A stretch of DNA of 64,000 nucleotides, taken from the NCBI GenBank assembly GCA_009693255.1, contig SHXQ01000003.1, positions 1 to 64,000 on the forward strand. The letters run 5' to 3'. Shown here piece after piece: positions 22,977 to 33,384 of this stretch (its first letter is position 1; the number at the start of each line of letters is the position of its first letter). Below the pieces are notes generated by a model that searched no databases, was not told where the DNA came from, and saw only the letters and a list, made by a program, of their open reading frames with translations. This stretch comes from Methylotenera sp. (GTDB taxonomy: Bacteria; Pseudomonadota; Gammaproteobacteria; Burkholderiales; Methylophilaceae). The translations under genes and the position numbers were made by a program.

Positions 22977-23552
22977 TTAAATCTTGGGTAGTGTGACGCC
23001 AACTTGGCCTTGATACTTACCGCCGCGGTCTTTGTAACTCGTTTCACAGACATCATCTGCGTCCGCTTCAAAAAACAATACTTGTGCACAGCCTTCATTG
23101 GCGTAGATTTTAGCTGGCAAGGGGGTGGTGTTGCTGAACTCCAAGGTCACATAGCCTTCCCATTCTGGCTCGAATGGGGTGACGTTTACAATAATGCCGC
23201 AACGCGCATAGGTTGATTTCCCTAAGCATATGGTCAAGACGTTGCGTGGAATTTTAAAATACTCAACGGTACGCGCTAAGGCAAATGAATTGGGTGGAAT
23301 GATGCAGTAATCGGCATTGACCTCTACAAATGAATTTGGGTCGAAGTTTTTTGGGTCAACGATAGTGCTATTAATATTGGTAAATAGCTTAAATTCTGTT
23401 GAGCAACGAATATCGTAACCATAACTTGAAGTACCATAAGAGACCATGCGCTCACCATGCGCATTCTGCTTCACTTGATTAGGTTCAAACGGCTCTATCA
23501 TGCCGTGTTGTTCCGACATTCGGCGTATCCATTTGTCTGATTTTATGCTCAT
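22977..23552 (-). CDS. dcd: dCTP deaminase
   Basis: Deaminates dCTP to dUTP, feeding thymidylate synthesis. The 191-residue protein shows the trimeric dUTPase-like fold motifs [10 protein letters not shown], the catalytic region [23 protein letters not shown], and the C-terminal [12 protein letters not shown]. The length matches E. coli (193). It precedes the decarboxylase gene and is separated from zwf upstream by a strong terminator. Confidence 0.95.
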   Translation of the reverse strand: MSIKSDKWIRRMSEQHGMIEPFEPNQVKQNAHGERMVSYGTSSYGYDIRCSTEFKLFTNINSTIVDPKNFDPNSFVEVNADYCIIPPNSFALARTVEYFKIPRNVLTICLGKSTYARCGIIVNVTPFEPEWEGYVTLEFSNTTPLPAKIYANEGCAQVLFFEADADDVCETSYKDRGGKYQGQVGVTLPKI

Positions 23553-23582
23553 ATTTTGATGCTTTTTATATTTTTAAAAGAT

Positions 23583-23612
23583 AAAAAAGCGGAGTTACTA
23601 ACCCCGCTTTTA
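23583..23612 (-). terminator. Rho-independent terminator of zwf
   Basis: Read on the minus strand, AAAAGCGGGGTTA pairs with TAACTCCGCTTTT around a one-base apex, including one G-T pair, and runs into a T-tract (CTTTTTTATCTTTT). It lies between the zwf stop and the dcd start, so it ends zwf transcription and insulates dcd. Confidence 0.85.
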
Positions 23613-23668
23613 GTAAGTGCAAATAATAACAATAAATTACGTTTTATTTGTAAATTATTTTTATAGCC

Positions 23669-25174
23669 TTATTGCTTGTCGCCACCTAATTCAATGCTGT
23701 AGCGCCAGAACTGATCTTTGGCATCGAAAATTACGCTGGACGCTTCAGGGTCACGGTTACCGGCTTTATATTGATGTACCGGGGATTGATCTTCTGCCCA
23801 GGCTTTTACAATAGGATCAATTAAACGCCATTGTGCCTCTACCTCACTAATATGCAGATAGAGTGAGGGGTCGCCTTCCATTAAGTTAAGTAAAAGTGAT
23901 TCATAAGAGTCGATGCTTTCGTCACCTTGTTGGCGTTGTGGGCCGTCAATGCTGAGTGTGCGTGTCGCAATGTCTAATCCAGGAATCTTAGATTCTATTT
24001 CCATTTTGATGCATTCACGCGGCTGAATATTTAAGGTGAGCCAGTTTTGATGTTGTTCATTATTCAATTGCATAGGTGCTTTTTTAAAGCGTATGGAAAT
24101 TGCAGTGTTACCTTCATGCATCCGTTTTGCTGTGCGCACATAGAATGGCACGCCCTTCCAGCGTGGGTTGTCAATAAACAGCTTTAAAGCGGCGTAAGTC
24201 TCAGTGACACTTCCTGTGACACCTTCTTTGGCGAGTTCTTCCAAATAGCCGCGCACATTTTCACCATGGCCATCGCCCACACAGACGCGGCCAGCTTCGT
24301 ATTGCGCACGGAAAGCGTGCCTATGCAGCTCTGCTACAGGGATTGGTTTGATAGATTGCAATAGTTTTATTTTTTCGGCACGAATACTATCCGGACTTAA
24401 ATCTTTTGGTTTCTCCATGGCGACTAATGCCAGAGTTTGTAGCAAGTGACTTTGCACCATGTCACGTAATGCACCCGTATTATTATAGAACTCGGTACGA
24501 TCACCGACACCTAAAATCTCATTGTTGGTAATTTGCACATGGTCGATATATTGGTTATTCCAAATCGGTTCAAACATGGTATTGGCAAAACGCGTAAGCA
24601 TGATGTTTTGCAGGGCAGATTTACCCAAATAATGGTCTATGCGATAGATTTGACTTTCTTTTAAGTGTTTGGTGATTGAGGCCTGCAGCGCTTGAGCGGA
24701 AGGTAAATCCGTACCGAATGGTTTTTCAATCAATACGCGGCGCCAGTATTCACGCTCATCTAGCAAGCCGACTTCTGAGAGTTGCTCGACAATTGGGGCA
24801 AAGTCTGTTGGGCGAACGGATAGGAAATAAGCAAGGTTTTGCGGAAACACCTTCTCATCACTCAATAACACTTTCATTTTATTGAAGGCATCTGCGTCAG
24901 TCGGTGGGTTAGCATGGTAATGATTACGTGCGATAAACCGCTCAAATACGGCTTTATCGTAACCATTTTTGAATTTAGCATCCAACATTGTTTTAATGTC
25001 AGCGTGCCAAGTTTCACGTGATAACTCACCGCGACCTACAGAAAGAATAGCCATGTGATTGGGCAGGCGACCTGCTGCATCTAAGCGAAATAGGCCAGGC
25101 ATCAGTTTGACGCGGGATAAGTTTCCGCTAGCGCCAAACAACACCAAAGTGCAGGGATCAATTATTTTAGCCAT
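23669..25174 (-). CDS. zwf: Glucose-6-phosphate 1-dehydrogenase
   Basis: Oxidises glucose-6-phosphate to 6-phosphogluconolactone. In ribulose monophosphate methylotrophs it drives cyclic formaldehyde oxidation. The 501-residue protein has the coenzyme site LFGASGNLSRVKL near the N-terminus and the substrate/catalytic signature RIDHYLGK (about 178-185). It lies downstream of a dienelactone hydrolase gene and near the divergent pgl, which encodes the next enzyme of the pathway. Confidence 0.96.
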   Translation of the reverse strand: MAKIIDPCTLVLFGASGNLSRVKLMPGLFRLDAAGRLPNHMAILSVGRGELSRETWHADIKTMLDAKFKNGYDKAVFERFIARNHYHANPPTDADAFNKMKVLLSDEKVFPQNLAYFLSVRPTDFAPIVEQLSEVGLLDEREYWRRVLIEKPFGTDLPSAQALQASITKHLKESQIYRIDHYLGKSALQNIMLTRFANTMFEPIWNNQYIDHVQITNNEILGVGDRTEFYNNTGALRDMVQSHLLQTLALVAMEKPKDLSPDSIRAEKIKLLQSIKPIPVAELHRHAFRAQYEAGRVCVGDGHGENVRGYLEELAKEGVTGSVTETYAALKLFIDNPRWKGVPFYVRTAKRMHEGNTAISIRFKKAPMQLNNEQHQNWLTLNIQPRECIKMEIESKIPGLDIATRTLSIDGPQRQQGDESIDSYESLLLNLMEGDPSLYLHISEVEAQWRLIDPIVKAWAEDQSPVHQYKAGNRDPEASSVIFDAKDQFWRYSIELGGDKQ

Positions 25175-25195
25175 TTTAAAACCTCAAATTTAGTT

Positions 25196-25230
25196 GTTTA
25201 CGTGAGCGCTTGTAGGCTGCTCACGCAAAC
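25196..25230. repeat. Hairpin between the hydrolase gene and zwf
   Basis: GTTTACGTGAGC (25196-25207) pairs with GCTCACGCAAAC (25219-25230) with one mismatch over 12 positions and an 11-base loop. On the minus strand the following bases are GTAAACAACTAAATTTG, without a T-run, so it could be a weak terminator, an mRNA-stability element or a leader structure for zwf. Confidence 0.45.
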
Positions 25231-25263
25231 GATTTTACTTAGTTCTGTTGATGATAGCGCTAG

Positions 25264-26055
25264 TTAATGGCGGCTTTCAGCAGGTGCACCGTCTGTATCC
25301 ATGTCCAAATCACCCCAACCTAACCGGCGGTTGAATAGCTCTAACAATAAGTCCCAGCTTAAGCGTGACAGTGCTGGATCGTAACGGTGACCTTCGTCAC
25401 GCATAAAGGCGTGCTGGCCGTTGAACTCGTGCCAAGTGTAACGCGTACCCACTTCATCAAGGCGGGCTTTAACCATATTGCGACCTTCTAGCGGCACATG
25501 CGGGTCTTGGCGGCCCCAAATATGTAAAAGTTCACCCTTGATCTCACCGGCACGCTCAAGGGAATTATCATTTTTACCTAAACCTAAGGCTTTTTTATGG
25601 ATATCCGTGGCGTAGAAGCAGACTGCAGCAAGTACGCCTGGATTCATCGCGGCGCGGAACGCTAAATGACCACCTACGCAAATGCCCATCACGCCAAGAC
25701 GACCGGTACAATCACTGCGGGATTTTAAATAATCTAGTACCGCACGCGCATCGCTATCATAGGCATGCACTTCTTTAGTGATTTTGTGTGCATTGCCGCG
25801 AGTGGTGCCTTCTTCATCGTAAGGGATGACCGTGCCTGCAGGTTCAAGCTCATGATAAATTTCAGGGCATGCGACAATAAAGCCGTGCCCAGCAAGCATG
25901 GCAGCGCTACGGCGAATAGGAGCAGTCACTTGAAAAATCTCTGAAAACATTAAAACGCCAGGGTAATTGCCGGGTGCAGCCGGGCGAAAAATATGCGCGC
26001 GCATTTTACCGGTTGGAGTAATAATGTCTACAACTTCACTGTCTTTAATTAGCAT
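25264..26055 (-). CDS. Dienelactone hydrolase family protein
   Basis: An alpha/beta hydrolase of 263 residues. The open frame extends upstream over pgl, but the ATG at 26055 gives the family-like start LIKDSEVVDIITPTGKMRAHIF and clears the divergent gene. The catalytic triad of the family is visible: Cys126 in GICVGGH, Asp184 in GRQDPHVP and His215 in FNGQHAFM. The substrate is unknown. Placement between zwf and pgl may be incidental or point to a lactone-type metabolite. Confidence 0.85.
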   Translation of the reverse strand: MLIKDSEVVDIITPTGKMRAHIFRPAAPGNYPGVLMFSEIFQVTAPIRRSAAMLAGHGFIVACPEIYHELEPAGTVIPYDEEGTTRGNAHKITKEVHAYDSDARAVLDYLKSRSDCTGRLGVMGICVGGHLAFRAAMNPGVLAAVCFYATDIHKKALGLGKNDNSLERAGEIKGELLHIWGRQDPHVPLEGRNMVKARLDEVGTRYTWHEFNGQHAFMRDEGHRYDPALSRLSWDLLLELFNRRLGWGDLDMDTDGAPAESRH

Positions 26056-26215
26056 TTTTAGTCCTGATAATGGGCATTTAGAATAACCGTACATGATAAA
26101 GCAAGCAGGCAAATTCATACAGTGTTTTGATGCAAAAATTATAAAAAAAGCATGACAATATGCGCAATTTAGTGTCAAATTCGACCTAACTTTTTTGATG
26201 TGAGATTTAACTAGA

Positions 26216-26899
26216 ATGCTAGCCAAAAACACCCGCTGGAAACTCTTTGATAGTATTGAATGTTTGAGGCATGGTGTGTGTGATGCTATCGTAAAAAGCG
26301 CAAATGAAGCGATTGTCAAGCGAGGGAAATTTTCAATTGTACTGGCTGGAGGAAATACACCGCGCGCGGTGTATCGCTTATTGCGAGATTTTCCCATGGA
26401 TTGGACTAAGTGGCATATATATCACGGTGATGAGCGTTGCTTGTTAGCCGATCATGAGGAGCGGAATAGTTTGATGGTGACGCAAGTTTTGTTGCAATAT
26501 GTTGCGGTCCCAGCAAGTCAGGTGCACAATATTCCCGCGGAATTAGGGCCCGTAGCGGGCGCAAATACTTATGCCAAAACGTTAAGTGCTGCCCCTATGT
26601 TTGATTTGGTGCTTTTGGGTTTGGGTGAAGATGGTCATACGGCATCACTATTCCCCAACCATCCTATTGATAACAGCGCGAATGCAGTGCCTGTGTTTGA
26701 TTCACCAAAACCGCCAGCAGAGCGCATTACCCTGAGTCAAAATCGCTTAAATAACACCCATCAAGTGATCTTTATCGTGACTGGTGCGGGTAAGCAGGAA
26801 GCGGTAAATCAGTGGCGCAAAGGTAAGGCAATACCAGCGACCTTAATTGCGCCAGAAAATGGGGTAGATGTCTATTGTTATGAGGTTGAGTTAAATTAA
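26216..26899 (+). CDS. pgl: 6-phosphogluconolactonase
   Basis: Hydrolyses 6-phosphogluconolactone made by Zwf. The 227 residues carry the SugarP isomerase-like motifs FSIVLAGGNTPRAVYRLL and WHIYHGDERC, and the signature LVLLGLGEDGHTASLFPN, with the catalytic His in DGHTASLF. It reads divergently from the hydrolase-zwf unit. The length is typical for the DevB-type enzyme. Confidence 0.94.
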   Translation: MLAKNTRWKLFDSIECLRHGVCDAIVKSANEAIVKRGKFSIVLAGGNTPRAVYRLLRDFPMDWTKWHIYHGDERCLLADHEERNSLMVTQVLLQYVAVPASQVHNIPAELGPVAGANTYAKTLSAAPMFDLVLLGLGEDGHTASLFPNHPIDNSANAVPVFDSPKPPAERITLSQNRLNNTHQVIFIVTGAGKQEAVNQWRKGKAIPATLIAPENGVDVYCYEVELN

Positions 26900-26947
26900 T
26901 CTTTCTGCAACTCCGTGTTTTGTGTGAGTCATGGTTATACGTGATTG

Positions 26948-28036
26948 TTAGCTATTTTGAATCACAATATTGGGGAATTTAGTGCTGTGATCTAGGCTTG
27001 CGTTGGCTATTTTAATGGCCAGTGCACGGGCGATTTGTTTGTATATTGCTGCGATTTTGCTGTCAGGTTCAGCAATGACGGTTGGTTTGCCACCATCAGA
27101 TTGCTCGCGAATTTTAATATCTAAGGGCAAACTGCCGAGTAAATCCACTTGGTAATCTTTACACATTAAGGCGCCACCACCAGAACCGAAGATATGTTCT
27201 TCATGGCCGCATTGACTGCAGATGTGCGTACTCATATTTTCTACAATACCTAATATAGGAATATTTACTTTTTCAAACATTTTTAAACCTTTGCGCGCGT
27301 CCAGCAAGGCAATATCTTGTGGTGTAGTGACAATAATCGCACCAGTCACAGGAATTTTCTGCGCAAGCGTGAGTTGAATATCGCCTGTTCCCGGCGGCAA
27401 ATCAATGACTAAATAATCTAAATCACGCCATTTTGTATCCCGGAGTAATTGCTCTAAAGCCCCGGTAACCATTGGTCCACGCCACACCATGGGTGTGTCA
27501 TTATCGATTAAAAAACCTATGGACATGGCTTGTATGCCATGCGCCAGCATCGGGTCCATGCTTTTGCCATCAGTGCTTTCTGGGCGGCCACTTATACCTA
27601 GCATCTGCGGCTGACTTGGGCCGTAAATGTCCGCATCTAACAAGCCTACCGTTGCACCTTCCGCTGCCAGAGCTAAAGCTAAATTGACGGCAGTGGTTGA
27701 TTTTCCAACCCCGCCTTTTCCCGAGGCAACAGCAATAATATTTTTTACGTTGGGTAGCAAGGTTACGCCTTGTTGCGCTTTGTGCGCCACGATACGACTA
27801 CCTATGTTGACGGTGACATTGCCGATACCAGGCAATCCTTTGAGCGCATGAATGACTAGTGCTTGCACATCTGCCATGACAGATTTTGCAGGATAGCCTA
27901 GTACGACATCCACACTGACATCGTTATCAATGATTTTAATATTTCTAGCAGATTTGCTACTGATAAAATCTTTGCCAGTATTGGGGTCTATGCATACTTT
28001 TAAAGTGCTTTGAATGAGTAATTCTGTCATTGCCAT
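26948..28036 (-). CDS. apbC: Mrp/ApbC iron-sulfur carrier ATPase
   Basis: A P-loop scaffold/carrier that delivers Fe-S clusters to apoproteins. Of 362 residues, the first about 90 form a DUF59 (MIP18-like) domain. The P-loop is GKGGVGKSTTAVNLAL (about 108-123), and the CSQCGHEEHIF segment (about 273-283) has the CxxC pair that binds the bridging cluster. The ATG at 28036 has TAGGA upstream; a second ATG two codons later is equally possible. It is divergent from metG, the standard betaproteobacterial pairing. Confidence 0.93.
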   Translation of the reverse strand: MAMTELLIQSTLKVCIDPNTGKDFISSKSARNIKIIDNDVSVDVVLGYPAKSVMADVQALVIHALKGLPGIGNVTVNIGSRIVAHKAQQGVTLLPNVKNIIAVASGKGGVGKSTTAVNLALALAAEGATVGLLDADIYGPSQPQMLGISGRPESTDGKSMDPMLAHGIQAMSIGFLIDNDTPMVWRGPMVTGALEQLLRDTKWRDLDYLVIDLPPGTGDIQLTLAQKIPVTGAIIVTTPQDIALLDARKGLKMFEKVNIPILGIVENMSTHICSQCGHEEHIFGSGGGALMCKDYQVDLLGSLPLDIKIREQSDGGKPTVIAEPDSKIAAIYKQIARALAIKIANASLDHSTKFPNIVIQNS

Positions 28037-28254
28037 TACGTAAATTCCTATTTGAGCAGCTAAGGGTATTAACTTGAGTAAAAAGATAAGGTATTTTAAC
28101 TGATTGTATTGGCGGCTTGGGTGATTTGTATAAAAAGTTGGCTTGATAGCGTTGTGTTGATTAGACGCTTGTTGATAAAATCCTTAATCAACGCTGGGTT
28201 AAGCGCGCGTCATTTGCTAGAATAGCGTTTTAGCTAAATAGATCCATTTATCTC

Positions 28255-30309
28255 ATGGCCACTGCAAAATATCCGCGTAAAATTCTTGTGACTTCAGCGC
28301 TTCCATATGCCAACGGTAGTATTCACCTCGGTCATTTAGTGGAATATATCCAAACTGACATTTGGGTGCGTTTTCAAAAAATGCAAGGCCATACGGTGCA
28401 TTATGTCTGTGCGGATGATACGCATGGTACGCCGATTATGTTGCGTGCGGAGAAGGAAGGAGTGACACCTGAAGCTTTAATTGCCAATGTACATCAAGAA
28501 CATAGTGCAGATTTCTCTGAATTTTTGGTGGCATTCGATCATTATTACTCGACCAACGCACCAGAAAATAAAGAGCTTTCACAGAGTATTTATAACAAAC
28601 TCAAAGCTGCTGGGAAAATAGCCAGTAAAACCATAGAACAGTTTTACGATCCGGTTAAAAATATGTTTTTACCAGATCGCTTTATTAAAGGTGAATGCCC
28701 TAAATGTCATGCTAAAGATCAGTATGGCGATTCTTGTGAGGTATGTGGCGCTACTTATAATCCTACCGAACTGATTAATGCTTATTCTGCGGTATCAGGT
28801 GCGACGCCAATTCGTAAAGAAACTGAGCACTACTTCTTTAAACTTTCAGAATGTGAAGGGTTTTTAAAAGAGTGGACACGCTCAGGCACCCTACAAGGTG
28901 AAGCGGCCAATAAAATGGCTGAGTGGTTTGAAAGCGGCTTGAATGATTGGGATATCTCACGTGATGCGCCTTATTTTGGCTTTGAAATCCCAGATGCACC
29001 CGGCAAATATTTTTATGTGTGGCTAGATGCGCCTATAGGCTACATGGCGAGCTTTAAGAAATTATGTAGTGATACTGGTTTGGATTTTGATGAATATTGG
29101 AACAAAGGTTCCAGTACTGAGCTTTATCACTTCATCGGTAAAGATATCCTCTATTTTCATGCTTTATTTTGGCCAGCAACCCTGGAATATAGTGGATACC
29201 GCACGCCCAGTAAGATATTCACCCATGGTTTTTTAACGGTGAATGGCGAGAAAATGAGTAAGTCACGCGGCACGTTTATTACAGCGCGTAGCTATTTAGA
29301 GCATATTAAAAATCCTGAATATTTACGGTACTACTACGCGGCAAAGCTCAATAGTACGATGGAGGATATCGACCTGAGTTTAGATGACTTTGTTGCGCGG
29401 GTGAATAGTGATTTGGTGGGAAAATTTATTAATATTGCCAGTCGTACGGCAGGTTTTATTAATAAGCGCTTCGAGGGTAAGTTGCAACCAGTTGCCGACA
29501 ATAAAGTAGTCGCACAGTTAAAATCAAGCGCAACGATAATCGCTGAAGCTTATGAGGCGCGTGAGTATGGCAAAGCTTTACGTGAAATCATGCATCTTGC
29601 CGATAGCGCTAACGGTTATGTGGCTTCAAACGCACCATGGGTCATGGCGAAACAAGAAGGGCAGGATGTGGCATTGCAACAAACCTGTTCAGATGCACTG
29701 GAAATGTTTCGTTTGCTGACGCTTTATTTAAAGCCAGTTCTGCCAAAGTTAGCTTTTGAGATCGAGCAATTTCTTAACATAGCGCCATTAACTTGGGATA
29801 GTGTTGATGCCTCATTAACGAATGCGCATATCATTAATGCCTATGAACATTTAATTACCCGTATAGACCCTAAATTGATTGAAGCTATGACTGAAGCCAA
29901 TAAAGAAAACTTAGTCGCGACTGCACAAGTTGCCGCACCAGCAACTGCACCAGTGCACGTAACAAACTTAGCCGAAGCTGAGTACATCAGTATGGATGAC
30001 TTTAGCAAAGTTAATTTGTGTATTGCTAAAATTGTCAATGCCGAGCATGTGGAGGGCGCTGAGAAATTGTTGAAACTCACTTTAGATATAGGTGAAGAAA
30101 ATACGCGTCAGGTTTTTTCCGGCATTAAATCGGCCTATGATCCGGTGACACTAGTCGGTCGATTAACCTTAATGGTTGCTAATTTGGCGCCACGTAAGAT
30201 GAAGTTTGGCATGAGTGAAGGCATGGTCTTAGCCGCCAGTGATGAAAATGGTGGACCATTTATACTTAGCCCAGATGTTGGTGCAAAGCTAGGTATGCGG
30301 GTGAAATAA
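28255..30309 (+). CDS. metG: Methionyl-tRNA synthetase
   Basis: Charges initiator and elongator tRNA-Met. The 684-residue class Ia enzyme has the HIGH motif (HLGH in [13 protein letters not shown]), a four-cysteine zinc knuckle ([18 protein letters not shown]), the KMSKS motif (EKMSKSRGT), and a C-terminal Trbp111-like tRNA-binding domain (from about 580). The two zinc-ligand pairs place it in the MetG1 group. It starts at ATG just after GATCCATTTATCTC, with no strong ribosome site. Confidence 0.97.
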   Translation: MATAKYPRKILVTSALPYANGSIHLGHLVEYIQTDIWVRFQKMQGHTVHYVCADDTHGTPIMLRAEKEGVTPEALIANVHQEHSADFSEFLVAFDHYYSTNAPENKELSQSIYNKLKAAGKIASKTIEQFYDPVKNMFLPDRFIKGECPKCHAKDQYGDSCEVCGATYNPTELINAYSAVSGATPIRKETEHYFFKLSECEGFLKEWTRSGTLQGEAANKMAEWFESGLNDWDISRDAPYFGFEIPDAPGKYFYVWLDAPIGYMASFKKLCSDTGLDFDEYWNKGSSTELYHFIGKDILYFHALFWPATLEYSGYRTPSKIFTHGFLTVNGEKMSKSRGTFITARSYLEHIKNPEYLRYYYAAKLNSTMEDIDLSLDDFVARVNSDLVGKFINIASRTAGFINKRFEGKLQPVADNKVVAQLKSSATIIAEAYEAREYGKALREIMHLADSANGYVASNAPWVMAKQEGQDVALQQTCSDALEMFRLLTLYLKPVLPKLAFEIEQFLNIAPLTWDSVDASLTNAHIINAYEHLITRIDPKLIEAMTEANKENLVATAQVAAPATAPVHVTNLAEAEYISMDDFSKVNLCIAKIVNAEHVEGAEKLLKLTLDIGEENTRQVFSGIKSAYDPVTLVGRLTLMVANLAPRKMKFGMSEGMVLAASDENGGPFILSPDVGAKLGMRVK

Positions 30310-30384
30310 GCATCAATAGCGGGCGTTTGCGACCAGCTTTTCTGATGCAGTTTGCGCCGTCACGCTAAAGCCAGAACAACCGCA

Positions 30385-30858
30385 TTACTTGGCTTTTGTT
30401 GTAGTGGCTTTCTTGTTCTTAGCCGTAGTTTTGTGATGAGGCTTGGCTTTTTTAGTGGTTTTAGTAACAACAACTAGCTTAGACGCTGGTTTAGTTTCTT
30501 TAGTCGCTTTGGTCGTGATGACCGGCTTTTCATTGGCCATTGGCTTTTTAGGCTTATCTGTTTTTACTGCTTGAACCGGCTTACTGTCAGCAGGTTTGTT
30601 AGTAACAACGCCATTAAGTAAAATATCCTTACATATATTTTTTAAGGTGACAGGACAGATGCCATCTACTTTATCCAGGTCATCAATACTTTAAAGTTCC
30701 CATTTTTTTACGATAATCAAGAATCGCCTTTGCTTTTACTGGGCCTATACCATCTAGGCTTTCAAGATTAGCTTGCGAGGCGGTATTGATGTCAACGCCA
30801 GCGATGGCGCTGAGACTGAAGATTAAAAAATGACTAATAGCAATAATATTTTCTTCAT
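30385..30858 (-). pseudogene. comEA: Frameshifted comEA-like helix-hairpin-helix protein gene
   Basis: ComEA-type proteins bind incoming DNA in the periplasm during competence. A good start exists (GGAG, then ATG at 30858, encoding MKKILLLLVIF). The signal peptide then continues in another frame into AGVDINTASQANLESLDGIGPVKAKAILDYRKK, the first helix-hairpin-helix, and stops. The second hairpin (SIDDLDKVDGICPVTLKNI) and a lysine-rich tail of about 75 residues lie in a further frame to 30385. Restoring one base in each of three A/T tracts (30825-30830, 30703-30709, 30690-30692) would rebuild the protein. This is either true decay or homopolymer error; both should be considered. Confidence 0.8.
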
Positions 30859-31003
30859 TTTGGATTCTCCACACTTATAAAGCTAATCGTTGATACGCGT
30901 TACTTTAACTATTGAAGTATTCAGTAGCTATCATAGCTGAAATAAATGATGGATACACATTGCGATATTAATTTTAGCTGCTCAGTAAGCCAGCAATTTT
31001 ACT

Positions 31004-31717
31004 TTAACGGCATTCCGAGTGAATCGCTTGTAGCGCTTTAAGTGGATCTGTTGCTTGCGTGATAGGTCTACCTATCACCAGATAATTTGATCCATTTTTC
31101 AAGGCATCGGCTGGAGTAACAATACGTGACTGGTCATCTTGCTTAGCATTAGCGGGGCGTATACCTGGCGTCACCAAGCAAAAGTCATTGCCCATTTGCG
31201 TGCGCAGCATGTTAGCTTCAAGTGCGGAGCAGACAACGCCATCTAAACCAGCTTGCTGTGTCAGTGTGGCAAGGTTAAGTACATGGCGCGCCAAGTCTGT
31301 AGTAATGCCAATTTGATTTAAGCTCGCTTGGTTCATACTCGTTAGCACAGTGACCGCTATTAATAATGGCCTGCTATCACTGGCATTTAGCGCTGCACGC
31401 GCTGCTTGCATCATCTCAAGTCCGCCACTCGCATGTACATTGAGCATCCATACGCCTAGGTTGCTGGCAGCGCTGCAAGCTTTTGCAACCGTGTTTGGAA
31501 TGTCATGGAATTTTAAATCTAAAAAAACACCAAAGTTAGCCCGTGTTAATTGTTCAACCAATTGCGGGCCTTCTGCAGTAAAAAGCTCTTTACCAATTTT
31601 TAATCGACATAGTGTAGGGTCTAATTGCTGCACTAATTTGAGTGCGCTTGTGGCATCAGCGTAGTCGAGTGCAACGATTATTTTAGGGTCATGGTTGTTT
31701 ATTATGGTGTTGGACAT
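31004..31717 (-). CDS. pyrF: Orotidine-5'-phosphate decarboxylase
   Basis: Makes UMP from OMP. The 237-residue barrel has the substrate lysine in LKIGKELF, the catalytic DxKxxD block in [13 protein letters not shown], and the phosphate loop ending in [11 protein letters not shown]. It is 15 bases downstream of lapB, a common arrangement. Length and motifs are normal for the group I family. Confidence 0.95.
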   Translation of the reverse strand: MSNTIINNHDPKIIVALDYADATSALKLVQQLDPTLCRLKIGKELFTAEGPQLVEQLTRANFGVFLDLKFHDIPNTVAKACSAASNLGVWMLNVHASGGLEMMQAARAALNASDSRPLLIAVTVLTSMNQASLNQIGITTDLARHVLNLATLTQQAGLDGVVCSALEANMLRTQMGNDFCLVTPGIRPANAKQDDQSRIVTPADALKNGSNYLVIGRPITQATDPLKALQAIHSECR

Positions 31718-31732
31718 GGTGATGGCTAGGTG

Positions 31733-32920
31733 TTAAACATTAGTCGGTTCAGTAGGCAGCGCTTCCCAAGCGTTACACGCTGGGCATTGCCAGTGGTGGT
31801 ATTTGGCCTTAAAGCCACATTGCGCACAATGGTAGACGGTTCTGTTGCCGATGGCATGGCGTACCGTTTGCTGCATGAGTTGCGTGTCTTGTGGGGTTGA
31901 GTTTTTTAGGTTTGCATTCTGTTGCTGATTACTATCTACAATAGTACGTGCCTGCAATAGCTGATCCAAAGTGTTTAGGCTGGGTTTTTTTATGAGTTCA
32001 TTGCGGGCTAATTTCGCTGCGCTCTCTGCACCTTCCTCGACTAGAGTGGCTTCAAAGAGCACGTTGAGTAGTGAGGGTAGTTTGTAAGTTTGCAAATAAG
32101 TTCGTAGTAAATTTAGGCCATCAGTCGATTGATGCAGCGCGCGATAACTACTAAGTAATTTGGGGGCGATTAATCCTAGATATTCAGGATTTTGGAATTC
32201 GATGCGCTTCCAAGTGGAAATAGCTATTTTGTGCGCATTGGCTTCCGCTTCTAAATCACCCAATAACACATTGACTCTAACACAGTTTTTATTGGCACTC
32301 AGCGCCTGTTCAAGCTCGAGTCTAGCGGTATGGCTATCATTGGCTAATTTAGATTTCACTGCCATTTCGCAGTAATAATGCGAGACTTCTATGCGAAATG
32401 GTACACCAGACAAACGTTCCAATTCGGTTGCGGCTTTAATTGCCCGTTCCCACTCACGTTCGCGCACATAGATATCTAGTAGAGAGCGTAGCGCTGGTTG
32501 GCGATAGCGGTCGTCATCTAGCGATTCAAATAATTCTTCAGCACGGTCTAGCAAGCCCGCTTTTAAGTAGTCTTGTGCAAGCTCTGCGGTTACCGCAATT
32601 TTTTGTTGTGGCTCAAGTTCTTTTTTTTCAAGTAGGTTGAGATGCAAATGAATGGCACGGTCTACTTCGCCACGTTTTCTGAAAAGGCTGCCTAATGCAA
32701 AATGTAGTTCTAGTGAGTCAGTACTGGCCTGTACTGCTTCAGAAAAAGCTTCAATGGCTTTATCTTGTTGATTGGTAATCAGAAAATTTAAACCTTTAAA
32801 ATAGGCTGCAGGTAGCGCGGTAGATTCTGCGAGCAATTGCTTAAGATCTACACGAGCGGCTAGCCAGCCTAGGCTGAAAAATAGAGGTAGTGCTAACAGC
32901 CACCAGAATTCAAATTCCAT
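31733..32920 (-). CDS. lapB: Lipopolysaccharide assembly protein LapB (YciM)
   Basis: An inner-membrane adaptor that controls LPS synthesis by promoting FtsH-dependent degradation of LpxC. The 395 residues comprise one N-terminal membrane helix (about 4-20), about nine TPR helices, and a C-terminal rubredoxin-like metal knuckle (CAQCGF with CPACNAW). It follows ihfB as in E. coli relatives, but the small lapA gene that usually sits between them is absent; only 156 bases separate ihfB and lapB. Confidence 0.9.
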   Translation of the reverse strand: MEFEFWWLLALPLFFSLGWLAARVDLKQLLAESTALPAAYFKGLNFLITNQQDKAIEAFSEAVQASTDSLELHFALGSLFRKRGEVDRAIHLHLNLLEKKELEPQQKIAVTAELAQDYLKAGLLDRAEELFESLDDDRYRQPALRSLLDIYVREREWERAIKAATELERLSGVPFRIEVSHYYCEMAVKSKLANDSHTARLELEQALSANKNCVRVNVLLGDLEAEANAHKIAISTWKRIEFQNPEYLGLIAPKLLSSYRALHQSTDGLNLLRTYLQTYKLPSLLNVLFEATLVEEGAESAAKLARNELIKKPSLNTLDQLLQARTIVDSNQQQNANLKNSTPQDTQLMQQTVRHAIGNRTVYHCAQCGFKAKYHHWQCPACNAWEALPTEPTNV

Positions 32921-33023
32921 GAGGATTCACTTTATGCCGAATGTGTGGGTGATGGAACGGGTGCATACAATTGTAATTTTAACTTAATTTTAAATCTAAG
33001 TAAGGATTTATGAAGACGCTAAT

Positions 33024-33054
33024 AAAAAACGGCAGCGATAAGCTGCCGTTTTTT
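33024..33054 (-). terminator. Rho-independent terminator after ihfB
   Basis: CGGCAGC and GCTGCCG (33030-33036 and 33042-33048) form a seven-pair GC-rich stem with a five-base loop, flanked by A6 and T6. On the minus strand the stem is followed by TTTTTTATTAG. It ends the tyrA-aroA-cmk-rpsA-ihfB series and separates it from lapB-pyrF. Confidence 0.88.
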
Positions 33055-33076
33055 GTATCACAATAAGTCAAAGACC

Positions 33077-33358
33077 TTAAGCTAGATCCACACGCTCACG
33101 TAACTCTTTACCCGCTTTAAAGTGAGGCACATGTTTTTCAGGCACCTGTACTTTACTGCCGGTTTTAGGGTTGCGACCTAAGCGTGGCGGACGATAGTTT
33201 AAGCTAAAACTTCCAAAGCCACGGATCTCAATACGCTCGCCAGCAGCAAGATTATCAGACATTGCATCTAAAATCGCTTTTACAGAAAGTTCAGCGTCTT
33301 TCACGACTAATTGCGGGAAACGCTCCGCAAGTAGTGTAATTAATTCAGATTTAGTCAT
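33077..33358 (-). CDS. ihfB: Integration host factor beta subunit
   Basis: A DNA-bending histone-like protein, partner of IhfA. The 93 residues begin [17 protein letters not shown] and contain the arm motif [28 protein letters not shown] split across the DNA-binding beta ribbon, with the intercalating proline in RNPKTG. It lies 26 bases downstream of rpsA, the canonical location, which supports IhfB over other HU-like proteins. Confidence 0.95.
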   Translation of the reverse strand: MTKSELITLLAERFPQLVVKDAELSVKAILDAMSDNLAAGERIEIRGFGSFSLNYRPPRLGRNPKTGSKVQVPEKHVPHFKAGKELRERVDLA

Positions 33359-33384
33359 GCTTATGTACCTTATCGCTGATCAGC

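Noticed and set aside
26056-26397. N-terminal extension of the dienelactone hydrolase over pgl
   Set aside because: The extension is unlike the family and overlaps the start of the divergent pgl gene.
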